A stretch of DNA of 64,000 nt from Bradyrhizobium liaoningense (lineage in GTDB: Bacteria; Pseudomonadota; Alphaproteobacteria; Rhizobiales; Xanthobacteraceae). The notes beneath the pieces are model-generated. The model made no database searches. It was not told the origin of the DNA and was given only the letters and a program-made list of their open reading frames with translations. Positions 1 through 9,319 of this stretch are shown here, in pieces; the stretch's first letter is position 1, and every line of letters starts with the position of its first letter. Both the position numbers and the translations under genes were made by a program. The stretch is from the NCBI RefSeq assembly GCF_018130785.1, contig NZ_JAFCJT010000001.1:992001-1056000 (forward strand), in the 5' to 3' direction.

Positions 1-828
1 GGTATCGGCGTCGAGCCGCAGCGGAACTCTGCGCTTCACGTCGTGCTCGCGGGCAGTTGCTGGCTGAAGCTGACGGGCCGTGACGAGCCCATTCATCTTT
101 CACCCGGCGATGTGGTCCTGGTCGCGAGTGGCGTCGGCCATGCGCTGAGCGATCCGCCGGATGCCGCGATCGTTCCCATTCGTGACGCGCTGTCCGCGGC
201 ATCAGCCCCGGAGGCGGCCTCGGCGTCCGATGCAACGAGGCTGCTATGCGCGAAATACCAGCTCGACGAGGCCGGGCCTCATCCGATGGTGTCGCTCATG
301 CCGCCCTTGGTTCACCTCACCGCACAGCAGGTCGAGGCCAACGAGCCGTTGCGACTGGCGTTACAGTTGCTCCGTGTCGAAGCGCAGGGCCGCCGCAGCG
401 AGGCCGAAATCGTCGCATCGCGCCTGCTCGACAGCGCATTGGTCCTGCTGTTGCGCGCGTGGATGGACAATCAGCCCGCGGGCAGCGGCAACTGGTTCGG
501 CGCATTGAGCGATCCCGCGATCGTGCGCGCCTTGCGCCTCATCCATGAGCAGCCGCAGGACGACTGGACGGTCGCAGCCCTGGCGGACCACGCTCTGCTC
601 TCGCGCGCCACCTTCGCGCGCCGTTTCACGCAACTGGTCGGAGAGCCGCCGCTCGCCTATGTCACGCGCTGGCGGATGAGCCTGGCGGCCAAAACGCTGC
701 GTGAAACCGGCCGCTCCATCGACGAGATCGCACGGGCCGTGGGGTACGAGTCCGCGCCGTCGTTCTCGAAGGCCTTCAGTCGCGTGTTTGGACGATCACC
801 AGGACGCTATCGAAACGGCAGCTCGTGA
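1..828 (+). CDS. AraC family transcriptional regulator (5' end outside window)
   Basis: The frame is open from base 1, so the true start lies upstream and at least 275 residues are visible. The N-terminal part looks like the cupin ligand-binding domain of AraC regulators, with a run around LSPGDVVLVASGVGHAL. The last 100 or so residues are the paired AraC helix-turn-helix: ALADHALLSRATFARRFTQ, then the second helix region IDEIARAVGYESAPSFSKAF and the usual end RSPGRYR. Proteins of this type normally control a neighbouring oxidoreductase or efflux gene, which would lie to the left of the window. The stop codon directly abuts the ATG of the next gene, so the two may be read together. Family call is firm; the target is unknown. 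Confidence 0.85.
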   Translation, partial: GIGVEPQRNSALHVVLAGSCWLKLTGRDEPIHLSPGDVVLVASGVGHALSDPPDAAIVPIRDALSAASAPEAASASDATRLLCAKYQLDEAGPHPMVSLMPPLVHLTAQQVEANEPLRLALQLLRVEAQGRRSEAEIVASRLLDSALVLLLRAWMDNQPAGSGNWFGALSDPAIVRALRLIHEQPQDDWTVAALADHALLSRATFARRFTQLVGEPPLAYVTRWRMSLAAKTLRETGRSIDEIARAVGYESAPSFSKAFSRVFGRSPGRYRNGSS

Positions 829-1158
829 ATGTATATTTCGCGACGGTCGGAGAAGGCCAAGAAACTCAGACCCATGCATCCTGGCGAGGTTCTGCGGGCG
901 GAATTCCTTGTTCCGCTCAACATGTCTGCAGGCGCTCTCGCCAAGACGTGCGGCCTGCCCCGCACGCGCATCGGGCGGATCGCGAATGAGCAGACTGGAA
1001 TCACCGCCGACATCGCACTTCGGCCGGCCAAGGCGCTCGGCACGACCGCCGAGCTTTGGCTCAATCTTCAGAATGATGACGGCATCCAGATCGCCAGACG
1101 CGATCTCGGCAAGGCACTCAACCGCATTGAGACTGTGAACAAGCCGAAAGCGGCCTGA
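829..1158 (+). CDS. higA: HigA-type XRE antitoxin, no adjacent toxin
   Basis: A 109-residue protein with the HigA hallmark order: MHPGEVLRAEFL near the start, a helix-turn-helix (SAGALAKTCGLPRTRIGRI), then GITADIALRPAKALGTT and ELWLNLQ. Family members bind their own promoter and neutralise a RelE-fold HigB toxin normally encoded immediately upstream. Here the upstream gene is an AraC regulator and the downstream gene is convergent, so no HigB is present. The ATG at 829 directly follows the AraC stop. A second ATG at 874 opens the conserved domain (MHPGEV) and gives the usual HigA length, so the first 15 residues may be spurious. Possibly an orphan antitoxin kept as a regulator. The symbol is by homology only. 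Confidence 0.75.
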   Translation: MYISRRSEKAKKLRPMHPGEVLRAEFLVPLNMSAGALAKTCGLPRTRIGRIANEQTGITADIALRPAKALGTTAELWLNLQNDDGIQIARRDLGKALNRIETVNKPKAA

Positions 1159-1171
1159 GCGATCGGCGGCC

Positions 1172-2563
1172 TTACGCCGACCGCCGCACCGCGTTGTCCA
1201 CCAGCGTCTTGCCGAGCGACCAGATCGCGCCGGGGACCTTGTGGCTGCCGGCGATGACGTCGTCGAACGCCTTTTCGATCCAGCTGCAGTCTTCCTCGGT
1301 GATGGTGAGCGGCGGCAGCAGCTTGATGGTGTGGCTGCCGTGGCCGGCCACTTGCGTCAGGATCTTGTGATCCTTGAACAGCGGCACGGTGATGAGCTGG
1401 CAGAACAGGCCCTTGTTGGCGGTCTCCAGCACGTTCCACGAGGCCCGCAGGCGCAGCGACTTCGGCGGACCGAACTCGACGCCGATCATCAGACCCTTGC
1501 CACGCACTTCCTTCATCAGCTCGTAGCCGGGCACCATGCGCGTCAGCGCGAGGCGCAGCTCGGCGCCGCGCTTGGCGGCGGACTCGATCAGCTTCTCGGA
1601 CTCCATGACGTCGAGCGTGGCAATACCCGCGGCCATGGCGAGGTCATTTTTCGAGAAGGTCGAACCGTGCACCACAGCGCGGTCCATCTGATTGAAAATC
1701 TTGTCGAAGATGGCCTTGCGCGTCAGCACCGCGCCGACCGGAACGTGGCCGCCGGACAGCGACTTCGACAGCAGCACCATGTCGGGTTCGACGTTCCAGT
1801 GCTCGACCGCCAGGAAGCGGCCGGTGCGGCCCATGCCGGTCTGGATCTCGTCGGCGACGAACAGCGTGCCGTATTTCTTGCAGAGGGCGGCCGCGCCGGG
1901 CAGGAACTCGTCGGTGGGCATGTTGACGCCCTTGCCCTGGATCGGCTCGACGATGAAGGCCGCGACCTCACGCGAGGCCAGCGCCTTTTCGAGCGCGGCC
2001 AGGTCGTTGAACGGGATCGAGGTGCAGCCCGGCAGCAGCGGCTCGAAGCCGGTGCGGAAGTTCGAATCACCCGTCAGCGACAGCGCGCCATAGGTCAGGC
2101 CATGATAGCCGTGGGCGCAGTAGACGATGCCCGGCCGGCCCGTGGCGCCACGCGCGAACTTGATCGCGGCTTCGACGCATTCGGCGCCGGAATTGGCGAA
2201 GAACGCCTTGTCGAGATAGGGGACGTATTTCAGCAGCCGCTCGGCGAGCACGCCGGCGAGCACCGAGACGTCGAACTGGACGAGGTTGGGCAGGTCCGCA
2301 TCGAGCACGCTCTTGAGCGCCTCGCGCATCACCGGGTGATTGCGCCCGATCGCGAACACGCCAAAGCCGGACAACAGGTCGAGATAGCGGGCGCCCTCGC
2401 GATCGTAGAGATACTGCCCCTGCCCCTTCTGGAAGCCGACATCGTAGCCGATGGTCTTGAGAACCCGAACGAACTGCTCGTTCAGATGCCGATTATGCAG
2501 GGTGCTGCGCTGGGCCTGACGGTCCGCGAATAGCTGAGACATGTCTGGATTTGGGCTGTGCAT
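1172..2563 (-). CDS. hpnO: Hopanoid C35 aminotransferase HpnO (class III PLP enzyme)
   Basis: A 463-residue class III aminotransferase. PLP features visible are the cofactor-binding VADEIQTGMGRTG stretch and the Schiff-base lysine in MVLLSKSLSGG. The N-terminus (LNEQFVRVLKTIGYD, then a LDLLSGFGVFAIGRNHP block) matches HpnO rather than ornithine or acetylornithine aminotransferases. HpnO converts the side chain made by HpnH/HpnG to aminobacteriohopanetriol in the cytoplasm or at the inner membrane. It is divergent from the DUF2147 gene and convergent with the higA-like gene, 13 bp apart, and it lies in the hopanoid gene region, which supports the call over a generic aminotransferase. The ATG at 2563 is the longest start; MSQLFADRQ seven codons later is possible. 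Confidence 0.88.
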   Translation of the reverse strand: MHSPNPDMSQLFADRQAQRSTLHNRHLNEQFVRVLKTIGYDVGFQKGQGQYLYDREGARYLDLLSGFGVFAIGRNHPVMREALKSVLDADLPNLVQFDVSVLAGVLAERLLKYVPYLDKAFFANSGAECVEAAIKFARGATGRPGIVYCAHGYHGLTYGALSLTGDSNFRTGFEPLLPGCTSIPFNDLAALEKALASREVAAFIVEPIQGKGVNMPTDEFLPGAAALCKKYGTLFVADEIQTGMGRTGRFLAVEHWNVEPDMVLLSKSLSGGHVPVGAVLTRKAIFDKIFNQMDRAVVHGSTFSKNDLAMAAGIATLDVMESEKLIESAAKRGAELRLALTRMVPGYELMKEVRGKGLMIGVEFGPPKSLRLRASWNVLETANKGLFCQLITVPLFKDHKILTQVAGHGSHTIKLLPPLTITEEDCSWIEKAFDDVIAGSHKVPGAIWSLGKTLVDNAVRRSA

Positions 2564-2604
2564 CCGCTACATACTTCGGTTGAGGGCCGTCTCGTCAACT
2601 GAAA

Positions 2605-2630
2605 ACGGACCGTTACTGAAAACGGTCTGT
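2605..2630. promoter_or_regulatory. Inverted repeat in the hpnO / DUF2147 divergent promoter region
   Basis: ACGGACCGTT and AACGGTCTGT form an inverted repeat (one mismatch) around ACTGAA. The left half is itself the palindrome AACGGACCGTT. ACTGAAAACGG is also directly repeated at 2598 and 2615. It lies about 40 bp upstream of hpnO and 75 bp upstream of the DUF2147 gene, where an operator would sit. No regulator can be named. Confidence 0.4.
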
Positions 2631-2704
2631 GCGGCCTTTTGCCCTTTTTCGGACCATCTTCGCAAGCACAGCTTTAGACCATGTTGCACTGCCAAGGAAC
2701 TATC

Positions 2705-3349
2705 ATGCGTTTAGCCCTTTACACCGGACTAATACTGGCTGGCGGTTTCACCGGCCTGAACCCGGCGCTCGCCGCCGATCCGACCGGCGACTGGCGGGTT
2801 GCCGACGCCGTCGCCAACATTCGTGTCGCCCAATGCAACGGCAGCATGTGGGGCGCGGTTTCCTGGGAAAAGCAGCCCGGCGGCCGCGATGAATACAATC
2901 CGGATGCATCGAAAAAGACCAGGCCAACGCTGGGCATGGCGACCCTGATCGACATGAAGAAGAAGCCCGGCACCGATCAGTGGGAAGGACAGGTCTACAA
3001 CGCCAAGGACGGCCAGCTCTACAGCGCGACGATCACGCCTGTCGGCACTGACCAACTCGAGATCAAGGGCTGCGTGATGGGCTTCCTCTGCGGCGGCGAG
3101 ACCTGGACCCGCGTCGGCCCGCCGATTCCTTTGAGCACCGCCAACGCCATGGCCAAGGGCGCGCCGAAGCCCACCGGCGCGGCGCCTAAAGCCCAAGGCT
3201 CCACAGGCGGCACGACCGGCACCACAGCGCCGGCCCCTGCCCCCGCAGCCCCGAAGACCGCCACCACTGCCAAGCCCGGTCAGAAGAGCGCCGCCGACCC
3301 GGTCGGCGACATCTGCCTACTCCCTGAGATTGCGGGGTTTGCCCATTAG
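2705..3349 (+). CDS. Exported DUF2147-type protein with Pro/Ala/Thr-rich tail
   Basis: A 214-residue secreted protein. The start at 2705 gives a clean signal peptide (MRLALYTGLILAGGF, cleavage after NPALA) behind an AAGGA ribosome site; an ATG 24 bases upstream would bury it. The mature N-terminal 110 residues follow the DUF2147 pattern: PTGDWRVADAVANIRV, a WEGQVYNAKDGQLYSA core and KGCVMGFLCGGETWTRV. A low-complexity tail of about 65 residues, rich in Pro, Ala, Thr and Gly, follows. DUF2147 proteins are periplasmic and of unknown function; proximity to hpnN and hpnO suggests an envelope role. The last 33 bases overlap the convergent hpnN gene. No function is assigned. Confidence 0.75.
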   Translation: MRLALYTGLILAGGFTGLNPALAADPTGDWRVADAVANIRVAQCNGSMWGAVSWEKQPGGRDEYNPDASKKTRPTLGMATLIDMKKKPGTDQWEGQVYNAKDGQLYSATITPVGTDQLEIKGCVMGFLCGGETWTRVGPPIPLSTANAMAKGAPKPTGAAPKAQGSTGGTTGTTAPAPAPAAPKTATTAKPGQKSAADPVGDICLLPEIAGFAH

Positions 3350-5905
3350 GGCCGGCTGGAACAGCAGCACTGCGGCAAGCGTCGTCACCAGCGAGAGTGC
3401 GAGCAGCTTGCCCATGCTGGATGTTCCGGGGTGGCTCGATAGCCACAGGCTGCCGAACGCGGTCGCCGTCGTCAGCGCGCTGAAAAAGATTGCGCGCGTC
3501 AGGCTGGTCTGGAGCAGGTTTGTCCTGCCCGAGCGCCATGCCACGACATAATAGATCTTGAAGGCGACGCCGACGCCGAGCAGCAGCGGGAACGCGACGA
3601 TGTTGGCGAAGTTGAGCGGCAGGCCGATCAACACGCAGATTTCGAGCGTGACGGCGCCGGCGACCAGCAGCGGCACCAGCGTCATCAGCACGTCGACGAA
3701 CCGCCGCAGCGTGATCCAGAGCAACAGGCCGATCACCAGCAACGCGTAGATGCCGGCGTGGATGAACGCCTTCACCACGGTGTCACCGGATTTCAGGATC
3801 GAGACCGGACCGCCGATCGCGGTCGGCTCCGCCGCGAGCACCGCCGCTGCAAATTTGCGCAGCGTGTCGTTGTCATTGGGATCGCCTTTCGGCAACGCCT
3901 CGACGCGGATGATGCCGTCCTTGCTCTTCCAGGCGTTGACGAGATCGGGCGGCAGTGAGTTCAGGGTGACCGGCCCGGCCTGCATCGCGTTCCTGAGCTG
4001 GTTGAGCGCGATCTTCAGCGGCGTGACGAACACGTCCTGCGCTTTGTTCCGCGTGGTCTCGTCGCCATTGGCGAGCTTTTCGAGCGCGTCCGCAAGCCGG
4101 CGCGAGGCGACCGCACCCGGGCCCTTCGCGTCACCCGCGGTCCGGCGCAGATTGTCGACCGAGGACTTCAGCGAATCGACGTTCTCCTTGTCGGTCGGCG
4201 CCGCATCGATCTGATCAGGATTGAGCGCGGGGTTAAGCACCTTGGCGCCCTGCTCGAGAAGCTTCAGCTTCGGCGGCTGGTCTTGCGGCACGAAGCTGTC
4301 GAGCGACATCACGCGCAGCACCTCGGGCACCTTCTCCAACCTCGCCTCGACCTGCCTCGCCTGCTCCTCGGACGTGGTCATCACGTTGATGGCATTCGCG
4401 CCGGTGTTCGGATCCTTGCGCAAATCGAGGAAGGTCGCGATCGACTCCGCGTGCGGGTTGCGCAGGTTCATCGGGTTGAAGTCGAACTTCATGAAGTAGA
4501 GCAGCGGCAGGCCGGCGAGCGCCAGCAGCAGTGTGCCGCCGACGACCAGCACACGGTGCTTCTCCAGGAAATGATCGAGCGGTGCCAGGAAGGCGTAGCC
4601 GACCGGTTCCTTCTCGCCGGGCGGGTTCAGCAACTTCAGCATTGCCGGCAGGATGGTGATCGAGGAGAGGAACGCGACCAGCATGCCGACACCGGCGATC
4701 TGGCCGAGTTCCGCGATGCCCTTGTAGTCAGTCGGCATGAAGCAGAGGAAACCGGCCGCGGTCGCCATCGCCGCAAGCGAGAGCGGCACCGCCGAGCGTT
4801 TCGCAGCCAGCACCAGCGCCCCCGAAAGGTCGTTGTGCTTGTAGCGCTCCGAGCGGTAACGAACGCTGTACTGGATGCCGAAATCGACGCCGAGGCCGAC
4901 GAACAGCACCGCGAACGCGATCGACAGCAAATTGAACGAGCCAACCATCATCAGACCGGCGGCGGTCGTGATCGCAAGCCCGACGAAGAGATTGATGAAC
5001 ACGGCGAAGATGATCTTCGCCGAATGCAGCGCGAGCCACAGGATGAGCAGCACGACGAGGACCGTGCCGACGCCGTTGACGACGGCGCCCTCCTGGACGG
5101 TGGCGTATTCCTCGTTGGCGATCGGCACCGGACCGGTCAGCCGCACCCGCGCCTGGTACTTGGTCGGAAAATCCAGGTCCGCCGCGGCCTTGCGGATCGC
5201 GTCGGTGGCGCCCTTGCCGGGCTCCAGCGCGTTGTAGTCGAGGATCGGCTTGAACTCGATGAAGGCGCGCTTGTCGGAATCCGACAGCGGCTCGTCACTG
5301 ACGAGCTCACGCCAGGAGAAGCTTGCATTGCCCTTGTTGAGCACGGTCTCGACGGTCTGCGCGATCTGGTTGAAGGGCCGCGCGGTGTTGTCGAGCTTGA
5401 CCTGGCCGCGCTTGACGCCGGCAAGTCCCGTCTCCAGCGCGCCGGTCAGGCCGCGGATCGAGGGGTCGCCCGCCATGATCTCGACCAGGGGCGCTGCGGA
5501 TTCGAACTGGCTGGTGATCTTGGCGACTTCCTCGGTCGGCAGGAACAAGAGGCCGTTCTTCTCGAAGAACTCGCCGGTGCCGAGCTGCTGCATCGATTGG
5601 AAGTTGGTCTTATCGTCCTTCAGCTTGGCAAACAGCGCGTCCGAAGCCGCGGTCGCCATCTCCGGCGTCTTCGCCTCGACGACCGCCGTGATCGTGGCAT
5701 CGCGGTCGAAGGCGCGGTCGAACTGCTGATCGCGTTGGCGCCAGTCCAGATTCTGGGCAATCAGCGAATTGATGTCGGTGTTGATGGCGAAATGCTGGGA
5801 CGCGTAATAGCCCGCCCCCACCGCCAGGAGGAGCCCGAGAACGACGACGAGGGAGGCAAACCGGGTGCAGGCCCTGACGATGGCAACGACTACGCTTTGC
5901 AGCAT
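3317..5905 (-). CDS. hpnN: Hopanoid RND (MMPL) transporter HpnN
   Basis: An 862-residue RND-superfamily inner-membrane protein. A membrane helix at about residues 15-35 is followed by a large periplasmic loop, a block of five hydrophobic helices starting near VVLLILWLALHSAKIIFAVF, a second periplasmic loop, and a matching second block near IYALLVIGLLLWITLRRF. The two-fold repeat and the FVGLGVDFGIQYSVRYR motif are typical of the MMPL/HpnN group. HpnN shuttles hopanoids from the inner to the outer membrane. Placement beside ispH, hpnH and hpnO makes HpnN the best call. The start has a purine-rich AAGAAAAG ribosome site. The 3' end overlaps the DUF2147 gene by 33 bases on the other strand. Confidence 0.9.
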   Translation of the reverse strand: MLQSVVVAIVRACTRFASLVVVLGLLLAVGAGYYASQHFAINTDINSLIAQNLDWRQRDQQFDRAFDRDATITAVVEAKTPEMATAASDALFAKLKDDKTNFQSMQQLGTGEFFEKNGLLFLPTEEVAKITSQFESAAPLVEIMAGDPSIRGLTGALETGLAGVKRGQVKLDNTARPFNQIAQTVETVLNKGNASFSWRELVSDEPLSDSDKRAFIEFKPILDYNALEPGKGATDAIRKAAADLDFPTKYQARVRLTGPVPIANEEYATVQEGAVVNGVGTVLVVLLILWLALHSAKIIFAVFINLFVGLAITTAAGLMMVGSFNLLSIAFAVLFVGLGVDFGIQYSVRYRSERYKHNDLSGALVLAAKRSAVPLSLAAMATAAGFLCFMPTDYKGIAELGQIAGVGMLVAFLSSITILPAMLKLLNPPGEKEPVGYAFLAPLDHFLEKHRVLVVGGTLLLALAGLPLLYFMKFDFNPMNLRNPHAESIATFLDLRKDPNTGANAINVMTTSEEQARQVEARLEKVPEVLRVMSLDSFVPQDQPPKLKLLEQGAKVLNPALNPDQIDAAPTDKENVDSLKSSVDNLRRTAGDAKGPGAVASRRLADALEKLANGDETTRNKAQDVFVTPLKIALNQLRNAMQAGPVTLNSLPPDLVNAWKSKDGIIRVEALPKGDPNDNDTLRKFAAAVLAAEPTAIGGPVSILKSGDTVVKAFIHAGIYALLVIGLLLWITLRRFVDVLMTLVPLLVAGAVTLEICVLIGLPLNFANIVAFPLLLGVGVAFKIYYVVAWRSGRTNLLQTSLTRAIFFSALTTATAFGSLWLSSHPGTSSMGKLLALSLVTTLAAVLLFQPALMGKPRNLRE

Positions 5906-6365
5906 CTTTTCTTTCTGCGGTTAACAGCTTGCCGGAAACGCCCGCTGTTTATCGGAGTTCCCCAGCGAAACCTATTGCTGTTTTGAGTGGTTCTCACCGC
6001 ACGAAGGTTCGAGGTAAACGGCGAGAGACCGTGGCAAAATCATGCGGGGCGGTCGGTATAGCCGGGGACTTGAGGCGGGAAAGTGACGAAGAGGTGAGCA
6101 CAATTGCCGCCCTCTTGCCCGTCGCGATTGCCCTATTATATTACCGTGAAACGACATCGCTCGGAACCCGGGTTTCATCCGGTCTTTCCTTTTTGCCGAT
6201 TTTTTGACACAAAGCGCTGTGCCTCCATGCGCCGAGGCCCAGTTGGGGTGGGCGGTTACCGCATGCGCGAACCAATGGTGCGGTTATTGCAACTCATTGG
6301 GCAGTATCGAGGTGCCGCCGGGGACCTAAGAAGCGGATTGGTGCAACTTGCGTGATGGGCGTCCT
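5906..6365. other. 460-bp divergent intergenic region between hpnN and ispH
   Basis: No supported gene. The stretch carries the promoters of hpnN (leftward) and ispH (rightward). An inverted repeat CCAATG/CATTGG lies at about 6273-6300, some 70 bp before ispH. A small open frame at 6104-6355 has no recognisable domain and no convincing ribosome site, so it was not called. No riboswitch fold was recognised. Confidence 0.5.
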
Positions 6366-7292
6366 ATGGAAGTTTTTCTAGCGCAGCCGCGCGGCTTTTG
6401 CGCGGGCGTGGTGCGTGCGATCGAGATCGTGGAACGGGCGCTGGAGAAGTACGGCCCGCCCGTCTACGTGCGCCACGAGATCGTACACAACAAATACGTG
6501 GTCGAGAGCCTGAAGAACAAGGGCGCGATCTTCGTCGAGGAATTGTCCGAGGTGCCGCCGAAGTCGGTGACCGTTTTCAGTGCCCATGGCGTCGCCCGCA
6601 GCGTCGAGGAAGAGGCCGCCGCGCGCGACCTTCCGGTCCTCAATGCGACCTGCCCCCTGGTCACGAAAGTTCACAATCAGGGGAAGAGGTACATCACCAA
6701 GGGCCGCACCCTGATCCTGATCGGCCATGCCGGCCACCCCGAGGTCGAGGGCACGATGGGCCAGGTTCCCGCCCCGGTGCTGCTTGTCCAAAGCGTTGAA
6801 GAGGTTAAGGCCCTGACGCTGCCGGCGGATACGCCAGTGGCCTACATCACCCAGACCACCCTGTCGGTCGACGACACCAGGGACATCATTTCGGCCCTCC
6901 AGGCCCGCTTTACAGATATTCAAGGTCCGGATATCCGGGATATCTGCTATGCGACACAGAACCGCCAATCTGCGGTAAGGGACTTGAGCAAGCTGGTCGA
7001 CGTGATCTTGGTGGTGGGCGCTGCCAACAGCTCGAACTCGAACCGGCTCCGCGAAATCGGCACTGAAGCCGGCGTCGCGAGTTATTTGATTGCCGACGGC
7101 AGCGCGCTCAATCCGGAGTGGTTGAAAGATGCCAAGACCGTCGGCGTCACGGCCGGCGCTTCGGCGCCTGAGGTACTCGTGGATGACGTGATCGAAGCGA
7201 TGCGGCGGATCGGACCGGTCAAGGTCCAGGTGCTCCCCGGTCGCGAGGAAAACATCGAATTCCGGCTTCCGGCCCAACTGGCCGCGAGCTGA
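6366..7292 (+). CDS. ispH: 4-hydroxy-3-methylbut-2-enyl diphosphate reductase
   Basis: A 308-residue IspH/LytB enzyme, the last step of the MEP pathway: it reduces HMBPP to IPP and DMAPP using a [4Fe-4S] cluster. The three cluster cysteines are visible in PRGFCAGV (Cys12), [11 protein letters not shown] and [10 protein letters not shown]. The substrate-binding [13 protein letters not shown] and [15 protein letters not shown] motifs are also present. The ATG at 6366 starts exactly at the conserved [12 protein letters not shown]; a frame 18 bases longer is less likely. hpnH follows after 35 bp on the same strand, so precursor supply and hopanoid side-chain extension are probably co-transcribed. 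Confidence 0.97.
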   Translation: MEVFLAQPRGFCAGVVRAIEIVERALEKYGPPVYVRHEIVHNKYVVESLKNKGAIFVEELSEVPPKSVTVFSAHGVARSVEEEAAARDLPVLNATCPLVTKVHNQGKRYITKGRTLILIGHAGHPEVEGTMGQVPAPVLLVQSVEEVKALTLPADTPVAYITQTTLSVDDTRDIISALQARFTDIQGPDIRDICYATQNRQSAVRDLSKLVDVILVVGAANSSNSNRLREIGTEAGVASYLIADGSALNPEWLKDAKTVGVTAGASAPEVLVDDVIEAMRRIGPVKVQVLPGREENIEFRLPAQLAAS

Positions 7293-7327
7293 CCCACCCG
7301 AATTTCAAGCCCAGAAAGAAACGTGTA

Positions 7328-8488
<1,161 letters not shown>

Positions 8489-8514
8489 TCGCGCCAGCAA
8501 GAGTCACAAATGAG

Positions 8515-8549
8515 AAAGGCCCGGTCGCCATTGGCGACCGGGCCTTTTT
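8515..8549. terminator. Bidirectional rho-independent terminator between hpnH and hpnG
   Basis: AAAGGCCCGGTCGCC pairs with GGCGACCGGGCCTTT around a 3-base loop, about 15 bp of stem with no mismatch, followed by TTTTTC on the plus strand and TTTCTC on the minus strand. It lies 26 bp past the hpnH stop and 21 bp past the hpnG stop, so it can end both transcripts. Confidence 0.92.
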
Positions 8550-8569
8550 CTTTTGCCGGATCGAGAAGC

Positions 8570-9319
8570 TCAGGCTGCCTTGGAGACCAGGGCCTCGCTG
8601 TCGACGAGCTCGGTGCCGATCAGGTAATCGCGGCAGCCGCGCAAGCTGCGGAGCGCGCGGTTGAAGTCGATGCCGGTCGAGACCAGCGCATGCAGCGTCG
8701 CCGGGTTGCGGACAATGCCGCGCAGCACGGCGGCAAGGTCGATCTGGCCGTTCGGCTTGATGGCGGCGCGGGCGAGCGCCGGCAGCGCGCGATGGGCGGG
8801 ATCGCTGATGACGCGGACCGCGGCGAAGGGCAGCCCGGCTTCGGCGGCGTAGGCGGCCGCGATATGGCTTTCCATGTCGACGGCAGAGGCTCCGGTCTCC
8901 GAATGCAGCGCCGCCTTGCAGGAGCGCCCCGTGACCACTTCCTCGGCACCGGCGAGGCTGCCGCGCACGACGCGGCGGCGGCCCGACGTCAGACGGTCGA
9001 TGAGGTCGTCGCCGAGCGACAGGCCGGCCGCCCAGCGGGTATCGCCAGAGAGCACCTCGGTCGCCAGCACGACGTCGCCGGAGCGCAGCGTCGGGTCGAG
9101 CCCGCCGGCCACGCCAAACGAGATCACGCCGCGAATCGTATCGGGATCCACCACCGTCAGAAGCGCCCGCAACTGGGTTGGGCTGCTCGACGAACAGATG
9201 ACCGCCATCCCGGGCCCAGCCGCGATGCGGGCCTCCTGGACCAGTCCGGTCACGATCAGTATCGGCCGCGGGTCGATGGCAGTCCCCACGGTAATATAGT
9301 CCCCCGTCCCCAAAGTCAC
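8570..9319 (-). CDS. hpnG: Hopanoid-associated phosphorylase HpnG
   Basis: A 249-residue nucleoside-phosphorylase-fold protein that releases adenine from adenosylhopane to give ribosylhopane. Visible motifs are ILIVTGLVQEARIA near the start, GVISFGVAGGLDP, SAVDMESHIAAAYA and AVRVISDPA. The start was set to the GTG at 9319 because it overlaps the shc stop in ATGTGA, a typical coupled junction. The longer open frame to 9466 would read into shc. It is the last gene of the hpnC-D-E-shc-G run and ends at the bidirectional terminator. Confidence 0.92.
   Translation of the reverse strand: MTLGTGDYITVGTAIDPRPILIVTGLVQEARIAAGPGMAVICSSSSPTQLRALLTVVDPDTIRGVISFGVAGGLDPTLRSGDVVLATEVLSGDTRWAAGLSLGDDLIDRLTSGRRRVVRGSLAGAEEVVTGRSCKAALHSETGASAVDMESHIAAAYAAEAGLPFAAVRVISDPAHRALPALARAAIKPNGQIDLAAVLRGIVRNPATLHALVSTGIDFNRALRSLRGCRDYLIGTELVDSEALVSKAA

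Noticed and set aside
6104..6355. Small open frame just before ispH
   Set aside because: No recognisable domain, no ribosome site and atypical composition; probably leader DNA.
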